From contig NZ_JAQZAT010000003.1 of the NCBI RefSeq assembly GCF_028736925.1, positions 186,001-250,000 of the forward strand: DNA of 64,000 nucleotides. Direction: 5' to 3'. This document shows, one piece after another, positions 25,978 through 34,776 of the stretch; positions within the stretch are counted from its first letter, which is position 1, and every line of letters starts with the position of its first letter. The DNA is from Flavivirga sp. 57AJ16. Its GTDB lineage: Bacteria > Bacteroidota > Bacteroidia > Flavobacteriales > Flavobacteriaceae. The translations under genes and the position numbers were made by a program. The notes below the pieces were generated by a model. The model worked only from the letters and a program-made list of their open reading frames with translations. It ran no database searches and was not told the DNA's origin.

Positions 25978-27096
25978 TTATGTTTCAGTATCTCCCAATC
26001 CTAAAATACTAAAGAAAAAACTAAAAAGCATTAATTGAATGCCCATCGCAATTATTATTGAAGACGGGATTGTTATTTTTAAAATATTGCTTGTTTCTTG
26101 GCAAAAATTAAAAGACAAAAACATAAAAGTTATACCGACGACAAACATAAGAAGACCAACAAACAAACCTTTTTCTAAAGTAAAATATTTAAACAATTTG
26201 TTATAATTTTTTCCTCTTGGGATTAAATTATGATTTGTTGCATAAATTTTTGTCAAGGCAAAAAACAAGACAAACTGAAAACTAATTAAAAACAAAGATG
26301 TAGCACAAGGCAACCACACAAAATAATGATTATGAGAATTTCCCATTATATATATTGTAAAAAACAAGCCTATTGCCATACATATCAAACCTGGAATTAA
26401 AAACAGCCATTTTGGGCTATATAATAGTAGAAACCTTAAGTGTCTCCAGCCATCAGGAAAAGTTCGTAAATGAGCTTTTCGTGTTCTTCCTGATGGAAAA
26501 ACTGTAGTTGGTACTTCAATAGTTTTTAAATTTAACATCGAAGCTTTTACAACAATTTCTGAGGCAAACTCCATTCCTGTAGTTTTCAATTCCATTCTAT
26601 CATAAGCTTCCTTGGTAAAACCTCTAAGTCCACAATGAAAATCTCCTACATTAGTTCTAAAAAATAAATTCCCTATAAATGTCAATACGGGATTACCTAT
26701 GTATCGATGTAAAAAAGGCATAGCATTATCCAATTTATCACCTTTAAAACGATTACCTATTACAAATTGATATCCAGAACGCAATAAATCTACAAAAGGC
26801 ATCAGATTTTCTAAATCGTGACTGTCATCTGTATCTGCAGTAATTATATATTTTCCATTGGCATTACCAATTGCTGCGCGAGTAGCACTTCCATAACCTT
26901 TTACGCTTACGTCAATAACCTCAGCCCCTAATCCCATTGCTATTTTTTGAGAACCATCCACACTACCATTATCACCTATAATAACTTCTCCCGATATATT
27001 ATTTCTTGTTAAAAAATTAAAAGCTTTTTTAATACAGCTTTCAATTGTTTCTGCCTCATTTAAACATGGCATAACGATGGACAACTCAATTGACAT
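25978..27096 (-). CDS. Family 2 glycosyltransferase, polyprenyl-phosphate sugar synthase type
   Basis: A 372-residue protein. The GT-A domain (about 1-225) carries SIVMPCLNEAETIESC, the aspartates in GDNGSVDGS and the acidic DxD-like TADTDDSHD. Four membrane helices follow (about 235-365). This layout matches dolichol- or undecaprenyl-phosphate mannose/glucose synthases, which make the lipid-linked sugar used by membrane GT-C enzymes. The upstream gene, overlapping by 11 bases, is a multi-span protein that could be that GT-C partner. Confidence 0.87.
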   Translation of the reverse strand: MSIELSIVMPCLNEAETIESCIKKAFNFLTRNNISGEVIIGDNGSVDGSQKIAMGLGAEVIDVSVKGYGSATRAAIGNANGKYIITADTDDSHDLENLMPFVDLLRSGYQFVIGNRFKGDKLDNAMPFLHRYIGNPVLTFIGNLFFRTNVGDFHCGLRGFTKEAYDRMELKTTGMEFASEIVVKASMLNLKTIEVPTTVFPSGRTRKAHLRTFPDGWRHLRFLLLYSPKWLFLIPGLICMAIGLFFTIYIMGNSHNHYFVWLPCATSLFLISFQFVLFFALTKIYATNHNLIPRGKNYNKLFKYFTLEKGLFVGLLMFVVGITFMFLSFNFCQETSNILKITIPSSIIIAMGIQLMLFSFFFSILGLGDTET

Positions 27097-28363
27097 TTAA
27101 GTATTTTTTTAAAATAGGATCTAATAATAAAACTATAGTCATACCAATTATCCAATCAAAATAAAATGTATATCTAATTATTGAATGTACCGCTATAGCC
27201 ACAATTAAACTATTTGCAAGTTTTAATATTACAGCAATCGATAAAAAAGCAAACCTGTTGTCCTTAAATACAAAAACCAAGCTAAAACATAATATCATGA
27301 AAGTTAAAAAAGCCCCTGACCTTCCTCCTAAACCTTTTTCAATGCTCTTAAGTAACATTCTAAACCATAGTTTGAAATTCGCCTTTAATAAAGGAAAAAA
27401 CATTTTGGTGGTAACTTCGTCAACTTTATATTGTTGTTCATATTCAGTCCTAAATCCATGTTTTCTATAATATTCCATATTAGATTCATGTATTGAAGCG
27501 TTACAAATTTTTGTGAAATTTTCATCAAAAAAATCATAATCATCTTTACGGTTTGAAATTGCAAAGTCTCTAGTTATTTCTTTAGATTCTAGTATTTGAA
27601 ATGTTCTAGAAAAAAACGATTTCTGCTCCTCTGTCTCAAAAATTTCAATGTCACTACTTTTAGCAATATAAAATGGTGCAGAAATGCAATGTACATAAGT
27701 CATTGCATAGTTTTTATTTTGGTCAAATACTAATTTATAATAAACTCTTTCCGAACAGCTAACTATAACTGGAACTAAAGCAAGCACTATTATTAGTAGA
27801 CCTCCTATTTTATAGTTTTTTGTTGTGTAGATCATATATACTAAAGCGAGAAGCAAAACTGGAAGAAAAGCAACAAACTGTCCTCTAGTAAACTGCAAAA
27901 TACCCAGTAATATTATTGCCCTTAACAACCAACCAAAATCATTCTTCATTAAAGAATTAAACAAACACCCAATGAAAAACAAAAGCATGGGAAATGTCAA
28001 GGATTCGGATAAAACCCTGTTTACTGATGGGTACCAATATACACCATTTGCTAAAAATATTAATTGCAAAATTAAAATTGCAACTAATGATATTCTCAAA
28101 TTTTTGTATAAAATTCTTAACAAAAACCTTATTGATAAAACCAGAAACGAATATTGGGCAAGTAATAAAGGCAGCACATAATGTGCTTTAAATGTACTCG
28201 TAAAGACTTTTAAAAAAAGAGAATATACTGGAGACCTATTAATCAGCATATCCATATGCGCATAACTATCTGGCAAATAAATAGGACCTTTTAAAGCAAC
28301 AACTAAGCCAAATAACACATAGATTGTTGAATTTATCATTAAATACCCTTTTGGGAACCTCAT
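27086..28363 (-). CDS. Multi-span membrane protein, possible GT-C glycosyltransferase
   Basis: A 425-residue protein with about ten membrane helices and a soluble loop at about 225-310. The first loop has an acidic motif (YLPDSYAHMDML), as GT-C enzymes do, and the gene overlaps the polyprenyl-phosphate sugar synthase. I infer that it transfers the lipid-linked sugar on the outer face of the inner membrane. An O-antigen polymerase is the alternative: no other polymerase candidate exists in the polysaccharide island. No specific family is recognised with confidence. Confidence 0.6.
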   Translation of the reverse strand: MRFPKGYLMINSTIYVLFGLVVALKGPIYLPDSYAHMDMLINRSPVYSLFLKVFTSTFKAHYVLPLLLAQYSFLVLSIRFLLRILYKNLRISLVAILILQLIFLANGVYWYPSVNRVLSESLTFPMLLFFIGCLFNSLMKNDFGWLLRAIILLGILQFTRGQFVAFLPVLLLALVYMIYTTKNYKIGGLLIIVLALVPVIVSCSERVYYKLVFDQNKNYAMTYVHCISAPFYIAKSSDIEIFETEEQKSFFSRTFQILESKEITRDFAISNRKDDYDFFDENFTKICNASIHESNMEYYRKHGFRTEYEQQYKVDEVTTKMFFPLLKANFKLWFRMLLKSIEKGLGGRSGAFLTFMILCFSLVFVFKDNRFAFLSIAVILKLANSLIVAIAVHSIIRYTFYFDWIIGMTIVLLLDPILKKYLNVN

Positions 28364-28483
28364 AAAATTAATGTTAACGAAAGAATGAATAAAAATACTG
28401 TTTTAATATCAAAAAAAACGAAATAATATTCATCTATAATATTTTTTCATTTTCTTTGTTCAATTCTTAAAAAATAATGCTCT

Positions 28484-29167
28484 ATGTCATTTCCTATTCT
28501 ACAATTAAAAAATGCATCCATTTACCAAGGAGACAATCTAGTACTTTCAAACGTTAATGTTGAAATTAACAAAGGAGATTTTGTATACTTAATTGGAAAA
28601 ACTGGAACGGGCAAAAGTAGTTTTATGAAAACGCTTTATGGTGACTTACCTTTAACCGAAGGAGAAGGTCATATTGTAGATTATGATCTAAAGCACCTTA
28701 AAGAAAAAGACATCCCTTTTTTAAGACGAAAATTAGGGGTTGTTTTTCAAGACTTTAAATTACTAACCGATAGAACTATTAATGACAATTTATTGTTTGT
28801 TTTAAAGGCTACGGGTTGGAAAGACAAAACAAAAATGGATACCCGGGTTGAAGAAGTTTTAGCTAAGGTAGATATGAAAACTAAGGGTTTTAAATTTCCA
28901 CATGAACTCTCTGGTGGTGAACAGCAACGTGTGGCCATAGCCAGGGCTTTGCTTAATAACCCTGAGCTTATTCTTGCCGATGAGCCTACAGGGAATTTAG
29001 ACCCACAAACCAGTGTAGAGGTTATGGAAGTACTGCAAGACATTAATAAAAATGGCAATACCATTTTAATGGCCACTCATGATTATGCTTTATTACTTAA
29101 GTATCCTAGTAAGACTTTAAAGTGTGATGAGAATGCGGTTTATGAGGTGGTGCAGCGGAAAGGGTAA
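28484..29167 (+). CDS. ftsE: FtsE-like ABC transporter ATP-binding protein
   Basis: A 227-residue ABC ATPase of FtsE size. Walker A is GKTGTGKSS (about 37-45), the Q-loop is VFQDFKLL, the signature is [15 protein letters not shown], Walker B is [12 protein letters not shown] and the switch His is in MATHDY. FtsE with FtsX controls septal peptidoglycan hydrolases. No ftsX lies nearby, which is usual in this phylum. It is oriented away from its polysaccharide-gene neighbours. The last 14 codons occur again at 30401-30445. Confidence 0.85.
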   Translation: MSFPILQLKNASIYQGDNLVLSNVNVEINKGDFVYLIGKTGTGKSSFMKTLYGDLPLTEGEGHIVDYDLKHLKEKDIPFLRRKLGVVFQDFKLLTDRTINDNLLFVLKATGWKDKTKMDTRVEEVLAKVDMKTKGFKFPHELSGGEQQRVAIARALLNNPELILADEPTGNLDPQTSVEVMEVLQDINKNGNTILMATHDYALLLKYPSKTLKCDENAVYEVVQRKG

Positions 29168-29197
29168 AACTGCCTGAAGTTAATCAAGCAGTTTTTT
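29166..29197 (+). terminator. Rho-independent terminator after ftsE
   Basis: The stem AAAACTGC / GCAGTTTT with a 14-base loop and a T-run begins at the ftsE stop codon. Confidence 0.8.
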
Positions 29198-29204
29198 AGT
29201 TACC

Positions 29205-30149
29205 TCATTTTTTAGTTTTTAATACTTCTATTTCTTTTTTAAGATCTATCACGTATAAAGTAAGTTCCTCTATTTTTTGTAATAATAGCTTATTCATTTC
29301 TCCTAATTTAACACCATTTTCTTTTACCTCTTCGGCACTTGGTATGTCTTTTAAATGGCCATTTTCCTTAATATAGCTTTCTACTTCTTTTAAAGTTGGT
29401 AAGTTGTAATTTTTTGCAAAGACAAAATCTGCCCAAGTTGTATAAACTTTAACCTCATGCGCTCTTACTTTGCCTTCAACAGATAGCCTGTATGTATCTG
29501 AACCGTCAATGAAAGAAGTTGTTCCAATTCCTATATTACTGTTTGTTAAAATATTGCCTTCTATTAGGGCACTACCTTGTTTCACTATTAATTTATGTTC
29601 TACTGGCCATACGTTTACTCCACCAATAACAAAATAACTATCTGGCTTATCTAAACTGGCAAATGTATACTGATCTCCTGGGTCATAAATTTGAAAAACA
29701 TCATTTTGTTCTTTTCCAAATATCTTAAAAGATGTTGCCCCACCTTCATATGCATGTAATCTGAATCTAGCCTTGTCGTTTCTATCTTCAATATGAAACC
29801 AAACAAAAGGCTTTGAATTGAGGTTGGATTGGGGAACATCATAAAAACCAAAAAGATCTCCTCCTGTGCTATCAACTCCAGCCCTAATTAGAGCTGTTCC
29901 CTCTCCCCAATCATTATTTGGAAACACATGTCCGTTAGGCAATGTATTTATAAACCAACCTTGCTTTCCTTTTATAGAACCATTTACTTCAAATTTAAAA
30001 GGTGAGTTGGCTGCAGGAGTAATACCAATACCTATATTGCCAGATAAATCTGTATTACCTGAACCATCTGCCATTGTACCGTTTTCATCTGTAACTTGTG
30101 AGTAAGAAAATGTAGTTATTAAAATACTTAATAAGAATAATTTTTTCAT
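29205..30149 (-). CDS. Exported tail-fibre-like protein with C-terminal coiled coil
   Basis: A 314-residue secreted protein (signal peptide MKKLFLLSILITTFSYSQ). The N-terminal part has the repeated structural motif NIGIGITPAANSPFKFEVNG and later SNIGIGTTSF, as in phage-fibre-like proteins. The C-terminal block (NYNLPTLKEVESYIKENGHL, then DIPSAEEVKENG) and the final coiled coil are a widespread flavobacterial signature. Its function is unknown; surface adhesion is a guess. It lies between two copies of the ftsE 3' end, which suggests that it entered by insertion. Confidence 0.75.
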   Translation of the reverse strand: MKKLFLLSILITTFSYSQVTDENGTMADGSGNTDLSGNIGIGITPAANSPFKFEVNGSIKGKQGWFINTLPNGHVFPNNDWGEGTALIRAGVDSTGGDLFGFYDVPQSNLNSKPFVWFHIEDRNDKARFRLHAYEGGATSFKIFGKEQNDVFQIYDPGDQYTFASLDKPDSYFVIGGVNVWPVEHKLIVKQGSALIEGNILTNSNIGIGTTSFIDGSDTYRLSVEGKVRAHEVKVYTTWADFVFAKNYNLPTLKEVESYIKENGHLKDIPSAEEVKENGVKLGEMNKLLLQKIEELTLYVIDLKKEIEVLKTKK

Positions 30150-30400
30150 GATATTTAAAGTTTAAAATTAGGAAGAATTAAACTATAAAATAATTTATTC
30201 ATACAAATAAATAAAACACCATTTTATTGGTAAATACTGTTTTTTAAAAAAATATTGCTGTGGTAAATCCGTAACCTAAATAAACGCTATTAACTTAAAT
30301 CTAAGAAAAAAAAGACCATTATTCAATTAATTCTTTATTTTTGGGAAACGTAAATAACCGTAGATTTTTAATGTTAATCACCTTTTTAACAGAAAATTAT

Positions 30401-30448
30401 GTGTGATGAAAATGCGGTTTTTGAGGTGGTGCAGCGGAAAGGTTAAAA
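30401..30448 (+). repeat. Second copy of the ftsE 3' end
   Basis: The 48 bases match 29122-29169 at 45 positions, and the reading frame is kept (CDENAVFEVVQRKG then TAA). The sequence 30150-30400 between this copy and the tail-fibre-like gene shows no gene. Confidence 0.92.
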
Positions 30449-30457
30449 AGACTAAAA

Positions 30458-30961
30458 ATGCGAATAATAACTTGGGATGACTTTATAGAGACTTATACCA
30501 AAATACATCAAAGAGGTCTTAATTTTATCATATCTAAACTAAACTTTAGCTCTATTAAAAGAACAGTAAGTGCCTTTAATGATGACAATATTAAATCTGC
30601 CAATTGATCAATCCCTATTCCCAAACATCAAATAATATATATCAATAAAACTTTAAATATTATTACTAAAGAATATAGACAACGATTTAAACTAAACTCT
30701 TTATAAAAATAAAGTTTATGGATCTGGGCTTTTAAGAATGATTATTGCAGCCCCCTCAGAATGTATTGAATCTGAAAATATTATACCTCTATTCATAAAT
30801 ATTATAAGACCGAGCATCAAGTAAATCTAGATGGCAATATACTTATGACTGCATTAAAAGGTCTTTCACATCATCTTATTGAATTAAACGAAGAAAAAGA
30901 GAGTGTTCTTAAAAAATTGTTTGAAATAGAAGGTGATTATCTAATAACTATATCCAAGTGA
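30458..30961 (+). pseudogene. Decayed gene, N-terminus resembling a polysaccharide-locus methyltransferase
   Basis: Ten bases after the ftsE copy an ATG opens 49 codons (MRIITWDDFIETYTKIHQRG and on to KSAN) before a TGA at 30605-30607. The frame then continues to a TAA, and further coding-like pieces follow in other frames (30710-30820, then 30814-30961 ending GDYLITISK). The first part resembles Bacteroidota SAM methyltransferases encoded in polysaccharide loci, a weak similarity recalled from memory. At least one nonsense and two frameshifts are needed to join the pieces. Confidence 0.55.
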
Positions 30962-31016
30962 CTATATTTTTGGTATTTATAAAAATAATATATCTCATGA
31001 TTAAAACAATAATATA

Positions 31017-31154
31017 GAAGTTATCTTGACTTTTTGAGAAAAAATTGGGATTTTATCCTTATAAGAAAAGTTTTAGAGTTTCGTAGTATCCCTATGAAGC
31101 AATAAGGTATAAAAGCGTATTTTGCAGCTAATTAATAAAAGTTTAAATCACTTC
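31017..31154. mobile_element. 138-bp degenerate class 1 element
   Basis: The left end GAAGTTATCTTGACTTTTTG resembles the 49466 copy, and the right end AAAGTTTAAATCACTTC resembles copies A and B. The middle palindrome (TTTCGTAGTATCCCTATGAA) is kept, and about 23 bases are missing. It lies just upstream of the capsule gene at 31186. Confidence 0.7.
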
Positions 31155-31185
31155 ATTAAAATAATCTCTATATCATATACACCAC

Positions 31186-32505
31186 ATGAAAATTATATGT
31201 ATTAGCGCCTTAGACAAATTTTCTCGCTTTTTTTTAAAATTAGGTGAAGTATTAAATTCTAATAGTCCAACAAAACTTTATATTTATAGTCTTCACTTTA
31301 GTGGATTTCTATATCCCTTTATTCGATTAAAATTCAGTTCCTGGATTTCTATAAAATCTTGGTTTTTTGCTATTAAAAATAAAAAAAGATATGTTCAAAT
31401 CATAAAGAATGAAACAACTTATAAAGGTATAAACTTCAAAAAGATTATTAAATATCATTCAAATTTAAACAAGTCCACATCAGTACAAAATTTATTACTA
31501 CAGGCTTTAGCTTATATTGATATTTTTGAATTAACAATTCTAAAAAAATCTCCAGATATAATTATTTTAACAGGTGATTCTAAGCTTAGTATAGAAGCTT
31601 GCACAGCCTTGGCAAAAAAGCATCATATAAAAACTTATTTTATTGAACAAGGCCCTTTTAATACCACTATTTTTGATTCAGAAGGTGTTAATGCCAATTG
31701 TTCTATTAGAAAGTTTAAATTAAAAAATGGTATAACTCTTACTAAACGACAAAAAAACGATGTTTATAATTTTATTGACAGACCCATACCTCTAAAATAT
31801 AAAAGGTCTCCTATTTACAGAGGCTTAGACTTTACCTTGCATGTATTATTAAATAAAAGTTACCTATACCCACCTGATTTAAAATTTATTGATACATTTC
31901 CTTCATTCAATTTTTCAAAAACTTCAAAAACTAATTTTATGATAAAAACCGATAAAAATATTAAAATATGTTTATTAATTTTACAAGTACCAATGGATGT
32001 TAATATGATATATCATAGCCCTTATTTTAAAAGCCATCTTAGCATTGTTAAAACAATTCACAAAAACCTTCCTGAAAACTCAAGACTTATTTTACGAGAG
32101 CATCCAGTTTATAAAGGTAAATATGAAGAGGAATTATATGAATATAGTAAAAACCATAATATCTCCTTTGATACAATTACCTCTTTGAAAAACAGTTTAA
32201 AACTTGCAGATATTATTATTGTAAATAATTCTACAGTAGGTATTGAAGCCATCGCAATGAAAAAGTCAGTTGTAGTTTTAGGGAATTCTTATTATGACAA
32301 CCCTAAAATATGTACCAAATACAATCAACAAGGTAACTTAAAACAAATACTTAGTAATGCTTTAGATTTTATACCTAAGAATAAAAATATTGATGCTTTT
32401 CTATACGAATTTATTTTTAATCACTTAATACCTGGCTTTATTTCTGACAAAGAATTAATAGCTGCTAAAATTATTTCTGAAAAAATTTCAAATAAAATTA
32501 ACTAA
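31186..32505 (+). CDS. Capsule polysaccharide synthesis protein, KpsC/KpsS-like
   Basis: A 439-residue cytoplasmic protein without membrane segments. The middle part (IILTGDSKLSIEACTALA, then TYFIEQGPF) and the C-terminal nucleotide-binding fold (RLILREHPVYKGK, then NNSTVGIEAIAMKKSVVVLG) match the Capsule_synth/KpsS-LipB type of GT-B-fold enzymes, which add Kdo or similar sugars to lipid carriers. Acceptor and donor are unknown. Codon usage is very A/T-rich. It leads a two-gene plus-strand unit with the next glycosyltransferase. Confidence 0.68.
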   Translation: MKIICISALDKFSRFFLKLGEVLNSNSPTKLYIYSLHFSGFLYPFIRLKFSSWISIKSWFFAIKNKKRYVQIIKNETTYKGINFKKIIKYHSNLNKSTSVQNLLLQALAYIDIFELTILKKSPDIIILTGDSKLSIEACTALAKKHHIKTYFIEQGPFNTTIFDSEGVNANCSIRKFKLKNGITLTKRQKNDVYNFIDRPIPLKYKRSPIYRGLDFTLHVLLNKSYLYPPDLKFIDTFPSFNFSKTSKTNFMIKTDKNIKICLLILQVPMDVNMIYHSPYFKSHLSIVKTIHKNLPENSRLILREHPVYKGKYEEELYEYSKNHNISFDTITSLKNSLKLADIIIVNNSTVGIEAIAMKKSVVVLGNSYYDNPKICTKYNQQGNLKQILSNALDFIPKNKNIDAFLYEFIFNHLIPGFISDKELIAAKIISEKISNKIN

Positions 32506-32555
32506 CCTCTTTATACATACCCAATAGATATTATTAAATAAAAACCGAACACTTT

Positions 32556-33491
32556 ATGCCTTTTTTCTCAGTCATTATACCTCTATATAATAAAGAAAAA
32601 TTTATTGGGAACACTTTAAACAGTGTTTTAAATCAAAGTTTCGAGAATTTTGAAGTTATAATCATCGATGATGGCTCAACGGATAAAAGCCTAGAGAAAG
32701 TTAAACAAATTTCTGATAGGAGAATTACCATCTATACTCAAAATAACTTAGGTGTTTCCAGAGCAAGAAATCTAGGAATAGAAAAAGCAAAAAGCAAATA
32801 TATCTCATTATTGGATGCTGATGATATTTGGAAGCCAAACCATTTACAGGAACATTTTAACAATATTAAAAAATTTCCTTTTGGAAGTTTATTTTGCAAT
32901 GCTTATGAACTTAAATTATCTAAAACATGTATTATAAAAGCTATTTACAATACTGAAAAAAAAGATACTCCACATGTTATTAATAATTATTTTGAAGCAA
33001 GCACTATTCATCCAATAGGATGGACTTCTGCAATTGTCTTTAACAAAAATGATTTTTATGATATCGGAGTATTTAACCCAGAATTTACTTCAGGTCAAGA
33101 CCTTGACTTATTAATTAGGTTTGGACTGAAAAAGATGATTATTTTCAATCCAACTATCACTTCCTGTTATGATAAAACTGTGATGTGGAGTTTATCTAAA
33201 GAAAATCACCAAGAAAGCAAACGAGCTTTGTTTAACAGTTTTAAAACAGAAGAAAACACCAATAAATCTTTAAAAAAGTATTTAAATCTTAATCGCTATT
33301 CTCTTGCTATTCAATGTAAGCTTGTTAAAAATAAAAGAACCTTTAAAAAATTATATCCAGAAATTGATAAATCACTTCTTAATTTAAAACAAAAATTGCT
33401 TTTAATCACCCCTTATCAATTAGTGATTTTAATAAAAAAAGTTCATTTAGCATTAATTAAAAACCATATTTATATTTCATCTTACAAATAA
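32556..33491 (+). CDS. Family 2 glycosyltransferase
   Basis: A 311-residue soluble enzyme with a GT-A domain: FFSVIIPLYNKEKFIGNTL, the nucleotide-binding IIDDGSTDKSLE, the DxD SLLDADDIWKP (about 90) and an acceptor-side FTSGQDLDLLIRFGLKK. It probably adds one sugar to the growing surface glycan at the inner membrane. It is 50 bp after the KpsS-like gene, and its end overlaps that of the convergent cupin gene by 15 bases. Confidence 0.87.
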   Translation: MPFFSVIIPLYNKEKFIGNTLNSVLNQSFENFEVIIIDDGSTDKSLEKVKQISDRRITIYTQNNLGVSRARNLGIEKAKSKYISLLDADDIWKPNHLQEHFNNIKKFPFGSLFCNAYELKLSKTCIIKAIYNTEKKDTPHVINNYFEASTIHPIGWTSAIVFNKNDFYDIGVFNPEFTSGQDLDLLIRFGLKKMIIFNPTITSCYDKTVMWSLSKENHQESKRALFNSFKTEENTNKSLKKYLNLNRYSLAIQCKLVKNKRTFKKLYPEIDKSLLNLKQKLLLITPYQLVILIKKVHLALIKNHIYISSYK

Positions 33492-33890
33492 TAGAAAATC
33501 TTCGTAATCTCTAATATAATCTTCTTCTTTAAAAGTATCCGATGCAAATACTAAACAGATGGCTCCAGAAGAAAAATTTTCTAATTCTCTCCAAACTCTT
33601 GTTTTAATTAACAATCCTCTATCTGGCTTGTTAAGTGTTATCTTTTTCTTTGTCTTTCCATTATCTACAATAACGTCAAAACTTCCACTCAACGCTATCA
33701 AGAATTCTTGTTGCTCTTTATGAGCATGACCTCCTCTATAAGATGTACTTGGAACATCATATAAATAATATACCCGATTAAATTTGAAAGGCAAGAATTG
33801 TTTTTCTATTACAGACAAATTCCCACGTCCTTTTTTATCTATAATTTTTGGGATATCAATTATGTAAAAATTATTGACTTCTTTATTCAT
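33477..33890 (-). CDS. FdtA/QdtA-like sugar 3,4-ketoisomerase (cupin)
   Basis: A 137-residue single-domain cupin. The signature YRGGHAHKEQQEFLIALSG contains the paired histidines of the FdtA/QdtA/WxcM family, which converts dTDP-4-keto-6-deoxyglucose to the 3-keto isomer. An FdtB-like aminotransferase (37840) is encoded in the same island, so the likely product is dTDP-3-amino-3,6-dideoxyhexose. The rmlA and rmlB genes needed for the precursor are not in this window. The gene is 9 bp from the upstream glycosyltransferase. Confidence 0.85.
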   Translation of the reverse strand: MNKEVNNFYIIDIPKIIDKKGRGNLSVIEKQFLPFKFNRVYYLYDVPSTSYRGGHAHKEQQEFLIALSGSFDVIVDNGKTKKKITLNKPDRGLLIKTRVWRELENFSSGAICLVFASDTFKEEDYIRDYEDFLLFVR

Positions 33891-33899
33891 AGGTTTATT

Positions 33900-34739
33900 T
33901 TAACGTTTTTCCGAGCCTAATTTCACTAACCTTTTATATTCTTTTATTCCTTTTAAGCCAACACGATATTTAGGTATTATCTCTCTAAAAGCAATCCGTT
34001 TTCTTTTACAAATAAAAAGTAAATGTTTCAGTAGTCTTGGGTAGGCTAAAACACCTGAGTATTTATAAAATATAGCGCTTAAAGCGTATATAACCCTATC
34101 ACTTCCAACAGCCTTTCCCGAACTATATAAGTTATGGGACAAAATTACTTTTGGTTCGAAATACACATTCAAATTAGCTTTAAGAGCATTTCTTAAAAAA
34201 ACATATTCATCTGCATTCTGAAATATAGCTCCTAATCCAAAATGTTGATTAAACCCTACCTTATGAAATTTTAAACGCTCTGTTCTAAATGTTAAAGTAA
34301 CAGAATTAACCGTTTTAATTGTCTTTTTATTATGTATGGTTATATTAGGATAAGCTTTAAATAACTTACCTGCATCATCAATCATTTGAAATGTAACAAC
34401 ATCGGCTTCACTTCTCTTTGTATAGGTATCTAAAATTATTTCTTTAAAATTCTTTTGATATTTGACATCATCATCTGCTATTAAGCAAACTTCTCCTATA
34501 GCATTTTTAATAGCCAAATTCCTACTTTTTGATAACCCCTTTTCGAAAGAATTTATAATTCTTATATTAGTGTATCCAGATTTTAAGAGCTTATCATTAG
34601 AGGTTTGATTTACTATAAGAATATTGTAATTTAAAAAATTATCTTCTGGAAACATTTCAGCCAAAAAAGACAATGACGTTCTATACATTGTGGATAGTAA
34701 TATTTCAAAATCATATTCTTTTTTCCCTATCTTAATCAT
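33900..34739 (-). CDS. Family 2 glycosyltransferase
   Basis: A 279-residue enzyme with a slightly unusual GT-A start (EILLSTMYRTSLSFL, then NILIVNQTSND), the motif SKSRNLAIKNA and the acidic CLIADDDVKY (about 92), which replaces the usual DxD. The tail is basic with no membrane segment. It resembles glycosyltransferases found next to FdtA-like genes in flavobacterial O-antigen loci. It is cotranscribed with the cupin gene 9 bp downstream. Confidence 0.8.
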   Translation of the reverse strand: MIKIGKKEYDFEILLSTMYRTSLSFLAEMFPEDNFLNYNILIVNQTSNDKLLKSGYTNIRIINSFEKGLSKSRNLAIKNAIGEVCLIADDDVKYQKNFKEIILDTYTKRSEADVVTFQMIDDAGKLFKAYPNITIHNKKTIKTVNSVTLTFRTERLKFHKVGFNQHFGLGAIFQNADEYVFLRNALKANLNVYFEPKVILSHNLYSSGKAVGSDRVIYALSAIFYKYSGVLAYPRLLKHLLFICKRKRIAFREIIPKYRVGLKGIKEYKRLVKLGSEKR

Positions 34740-34746
34740 TAACAGC

Positions 34747-34754
34747 TATCTTTG
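34747..34754 (+). promoter_or_regulatory. Bacteroidota -7 box for the family 4 glycosyltransferase
   Basis: TATCTTTG, an exact TAnnTTTG match, ends 22 bp before the ATG at 34777. The short gap lies between divergent genes. Confidence 0.5.
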
Positions 34755-34776
34755 ATAACAAATATATATATTATTA

